From NCBI RefSeq assembly GCF_003074055.1, contig NZ_CP029043.1, forward strand, positions 7,577,030-7,641,029: DNA of 64,000 nt, read 5' to 3'. A program made the position numbers and the translations under genes. Source of the DNA: Streptomyces nigra (GTDB taxonomy: Bacteria; Actinomycetota; Actinomycetes; Streptomycetales; Streptomycetaceae). The notes beneath the pieces were generated by a model, which had not been told where the DNA came from, ran no database searches, and was given only the letters and a program-made list of their open reading frames with translations. Position 1 is the stretch's first letter, and each line of letters starts with the position of its first letter. This document shows positions 62,431 through 64,000 of the stretch, piece by piece.

Positions 62431-63219
62431 GTGGCTGGTTATGGGGCGCTTTCCGACGTATACGAGTGGCTGATCGGGGACGACAGGTTGACCCCCGATA
62501 AGGCAGCCGCGGTGTACTACAGCGATGTCGTGGGCTCTTTGCCGTCCAATGCGCACGTCCTCGACTGCGCGTGTGGAACCGGCCAGCTCGCCGTCGGTCT
62601 CGCGGGTCTCGGCCTTGACGTCGTCGCCGCAGACGCCAGCAGCGGGATGGTTCGCCGGACTGAGAAGGCCGCCGACGAGCAGGGTGTCTCTCTGCGAGCT
62701 CTCCGCGCGAGCTGGGACGAGCTGTGCGACCACCTGGAGGACTCCACGTTCGATCTGGTGTTCTGCGTCGGCAATTCGCTCGGGCACGCCGAGGGCGCAG
62801 CCGGGCGCCTGACCGCGCTGGAAGCGATGTCGCGGCTGCTGAATCCGGGCGGACGCCTCGTGCTCCACTCACGTAACTGGGAGCTCGTGCGCTCCGCCGG
62901 CTCACGGGTAGATGTCCGTGATCGGCTCATCCGCCGCAACGACCGCGATGCGGTCGTCAGCTACTACTGGCGGATCGAACAGCGCTGGGAGCAGGAACAC
63001 TTCCTCGAGATCGTGGTCGCCCAGATCGAGCCGGACGGGACAGTGCGAGCCTGCTCGGAGCGGTTGTCCATCTGGCCCTACCGGTACGAGGACCTCGTGG
63101 CGCAGTTGCGGAGCGTCGGGCTCACGGTGCAGTCCACCACCTTCGACCCCGAGAGCGATGGATACCTGGTGGTCGCCAGCCGCGACCAGGCGCGAGGCAC
63201 GTCAGAGCCGGCACCCTGA
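62431..63219 (+). CDS. Class I SAM-dependent methyltransferase
   Basis: A 262-residue enzyme: VLDCACGTGQLAVGLAGLGL (motif I), VVAADASSGMVRRTEKAAD, FDLVFCVGNSLGHAEG. GTG 62431 has GGAGG eight bases upstream and begins at the conserved AGYGALSDVYEWL; a longer GTG start at 62413 is possible. Resembles small-molecule or glycine/sarcosine-type methyltransferases; substrate unknown. Confidence 0.85.
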   Translation: MAGYGALSDVYEWLIGDDRLTPDKAAAVYYSDVVGSLPSNAHVLDCACGTGQLAVGLAGLGLDVVAADASSGMVRRTEKAADEQGVSLRALRASWDELCDHLEDSTFDLVFCVGNSLGHAEGAAGRLTALEAMSRLLNPGGRLVLHSRNWELVRSAGSRVDVRDRLIRRNDRDAVVSYYWRIEQRWEQEHFLEIVVAQIEPDGTVRACSERLSIWPYRYEDLVAQLRSVGLTVQSTTFDPESDGYLVVASRDQARGTSEPAP

Positions 63220-63254
63220 TCCGCCTTTCGTCGTTGTCGACCTGCCTGGCTTGG

Positions 63255-63581
63255 TCAGGGTGAGCGGCTCGGAGGGGCGGGATCAGCGGGTGGCGGTGGT
63301 GGACTGTCGTGCTGGGCGAGTCCGCGGGCCACCTCGCCCAGCACGGCCGCGTAGTGCTCTGGGGGCAGTACCGCCGCCACGTCCACGATCTGCTGTCTTC
63401 GCGCATCCACGTTGTCTGTCTCCTTGCCCTTGGCCCGGTAGGCCAGGACTTGAGACGTCAGCACGACAAGGACAACGGTGAGGACGCAGAGGACGACAGC
63501 CCAGGCAGGAACACCGACCATTTTGGTCGTGATACCGATACCGATGCCGGTGACGGCAAGGGATGAAGACGAGATGTTCAT
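63255..63581 (-). CDS. Small single-TM protein
   Basis: 108 residues from ATG 63581: two adjacent hydrophobic stretches (LAVTGIGIGITTKMVGVPA; WAVVLCVLTVVLVVLTSQV) then a cytoplasmic helix (RRQQIVDVAAVLPPEHYAAV) and a Pro-rich tail. Unknown function. Confidence 0.5.
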   Translation of the reverse strand: MNISSSSLAVTGIGIGITTKMVGVPAWAVVLCVLTVVLVVLTSQVLAYRAKGKETDNVDARRQQIVDVAAVLPPEHYAAVLGEVARGLAQHDSPPPPPADPAPPSRSP

Positions 63582-63787
63582 GAGTGGCCAGACTCCTTGA
63601 CGACTGTGGCGGATCAGGACACGGTGCGCTGTCACCCCTTGGGTTGCGCGTGGCGGCAGGGACAGCAGTTGAGGACAGACTTTCTGTGGCTGGAGCACTG
63701 TCGCGGACCGCTGGGCTAGCTACGCAACGTCCAATGACGGCCGCCTTCGAACGAGGGCGAGGACATGCGGTTACGAGCTGAGTACGA
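63582..63787. other. Intergenic, nothing convincing
   Basis: About 205 bases upstream of the small membrane protein gene, presumably including its promoter. Confidence 0.35.
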
Positions 63788-63820
63788 GAGAGGCTCGGAC
63801 CGCAGCGGTCCGAGCCTCTC
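63788..63820 (-). terminator. Strong hairpin after the helicase-associated gene
   Basis: GAGAGGCTCGGACCGC-A-GCGGTCCGAGCCTCTC: 16-base complementary arms, 55 bases past the stop of the leftward gene. Confidence 0.85.
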
Positions 63821-63874
63821 GTCCAACAGAGTTATGGCGTAATCCCGGCTGAATGTGACGCCGGGAAGCCGACT

Positions 63875-64000
63875 ATCACCAGCGCATTCCCAACGCGTTG
63901 AGGACTTGGCGTCGCTCCGGGCTGAGCTTGTCCGCACGCCGGCGGGCGTTGGAGATGAACGACCCCAGCCCGAGCTGCTCTCCCTCGACTTCCTCGCGGT
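63875..64000 (-). CDS. Helicase-associated-domain protein, C-terminal end (runs off window)
   Basis: The last 41 codons: REEVEGEQLGLGSFISNARR, RADKLSPERRQVLNALGMRW, stop. LGxxxxNxRxRxxxLxxxRxxxLxxLGxxW is the HA repeat signature. The remainder lies beyond the window edge, so integrity cannot be judged. Confidence 0.7.

Overview
The window is high-G+C actinobacterial DNA, almost certainly Streptomyces. Supporting signs are codon use with G/C in third positions, GTG/TTG starts with AGGAGG-type ribosome binding sites, Wbl, STAS and DUF6223 genes, CUT1 ABC importers without their own ATPase, and Tap/Tpg telomere proteins. The many transposase scraps, broken genes and telomere/plasmid replication genes suggest a chromosome arm or a linear-plasmid-derived segment rather than the conserved core.

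Region 1 (0.1-12.8 kb) is a sugar-acid regulon. It holds a secreted beta-helix glycosidase (GH141-like), an aldo/keto reductase, an MDR and an SDR dehydrogenase, a CUT1 importer, an enolase-superfamily acid-sugar dehydratase, a rhamnose-mutarotase-like protein, an amidohydrolase lactonase and a GntR/FadR repressor. Four promoter regions share the palindrome CATACGTATG (one variant in its first base). The enzyme set fits non-phosphorylative degradation of a 6-deoxy sugar, L-fucose being the best guess, released outside the cell by the glycosidase.

Region 2 (13-30.6 kb) is an ion and pH homeostasis island. It has a beta-carbonic anhydrase with a SulP transporter, an alanine/glycine:Na+ symporter with a CRP-like box and a leader of four hairpins, NhaA and CPA1 Na+/H+ antiporters, an SPFH-NfeD pair, a two-TM K+ channel, and a TrkH-TrkA K+ uptake pair. 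A short repeated sequence with a conserved possibility of pairing next to the ribosome binding site precedes both intact antiporters and a STAS gene; it is a candidate cis-regulatory RNA. Fossils of a second antiporter and a second symporter lie between these genes.

Region 3 (30.6-46 kb) is accessory DNA. It contains one intact IS5-type element, several decayed IS5/IS256/IS110 pieces, a FxLD-type methyltransferase, an acyl-CoA synthetase, an ornithine cyclodeaminase homologue, an ArsR-arsenate reductase fusion with a VOC protein, a membrane nuclease-like protein, and many disrupted small genes. Several of those have exactly one in-frame stop codon.

Region 4 (45.5-64 kb) carries a VanJ-like membrane phosphatase, a broken tap-tpg operon facing a UvrD-type helicase fragment, an apparently intact divergent Tap-like/Tpg-like operon, tRNA-fMet, an ImmA/IrrE-type regulator paired with an uncharacterised barrel-like protein, a replication-relaxation pseudogene preceded by four exactly 12-bp-spaced CCCTACA(G/C) iterons, a second membrane-anchored Mrr-like nuclease, and helicase-associated-domain fragments. 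It looks like a decaying linear-replicon maintenance region.
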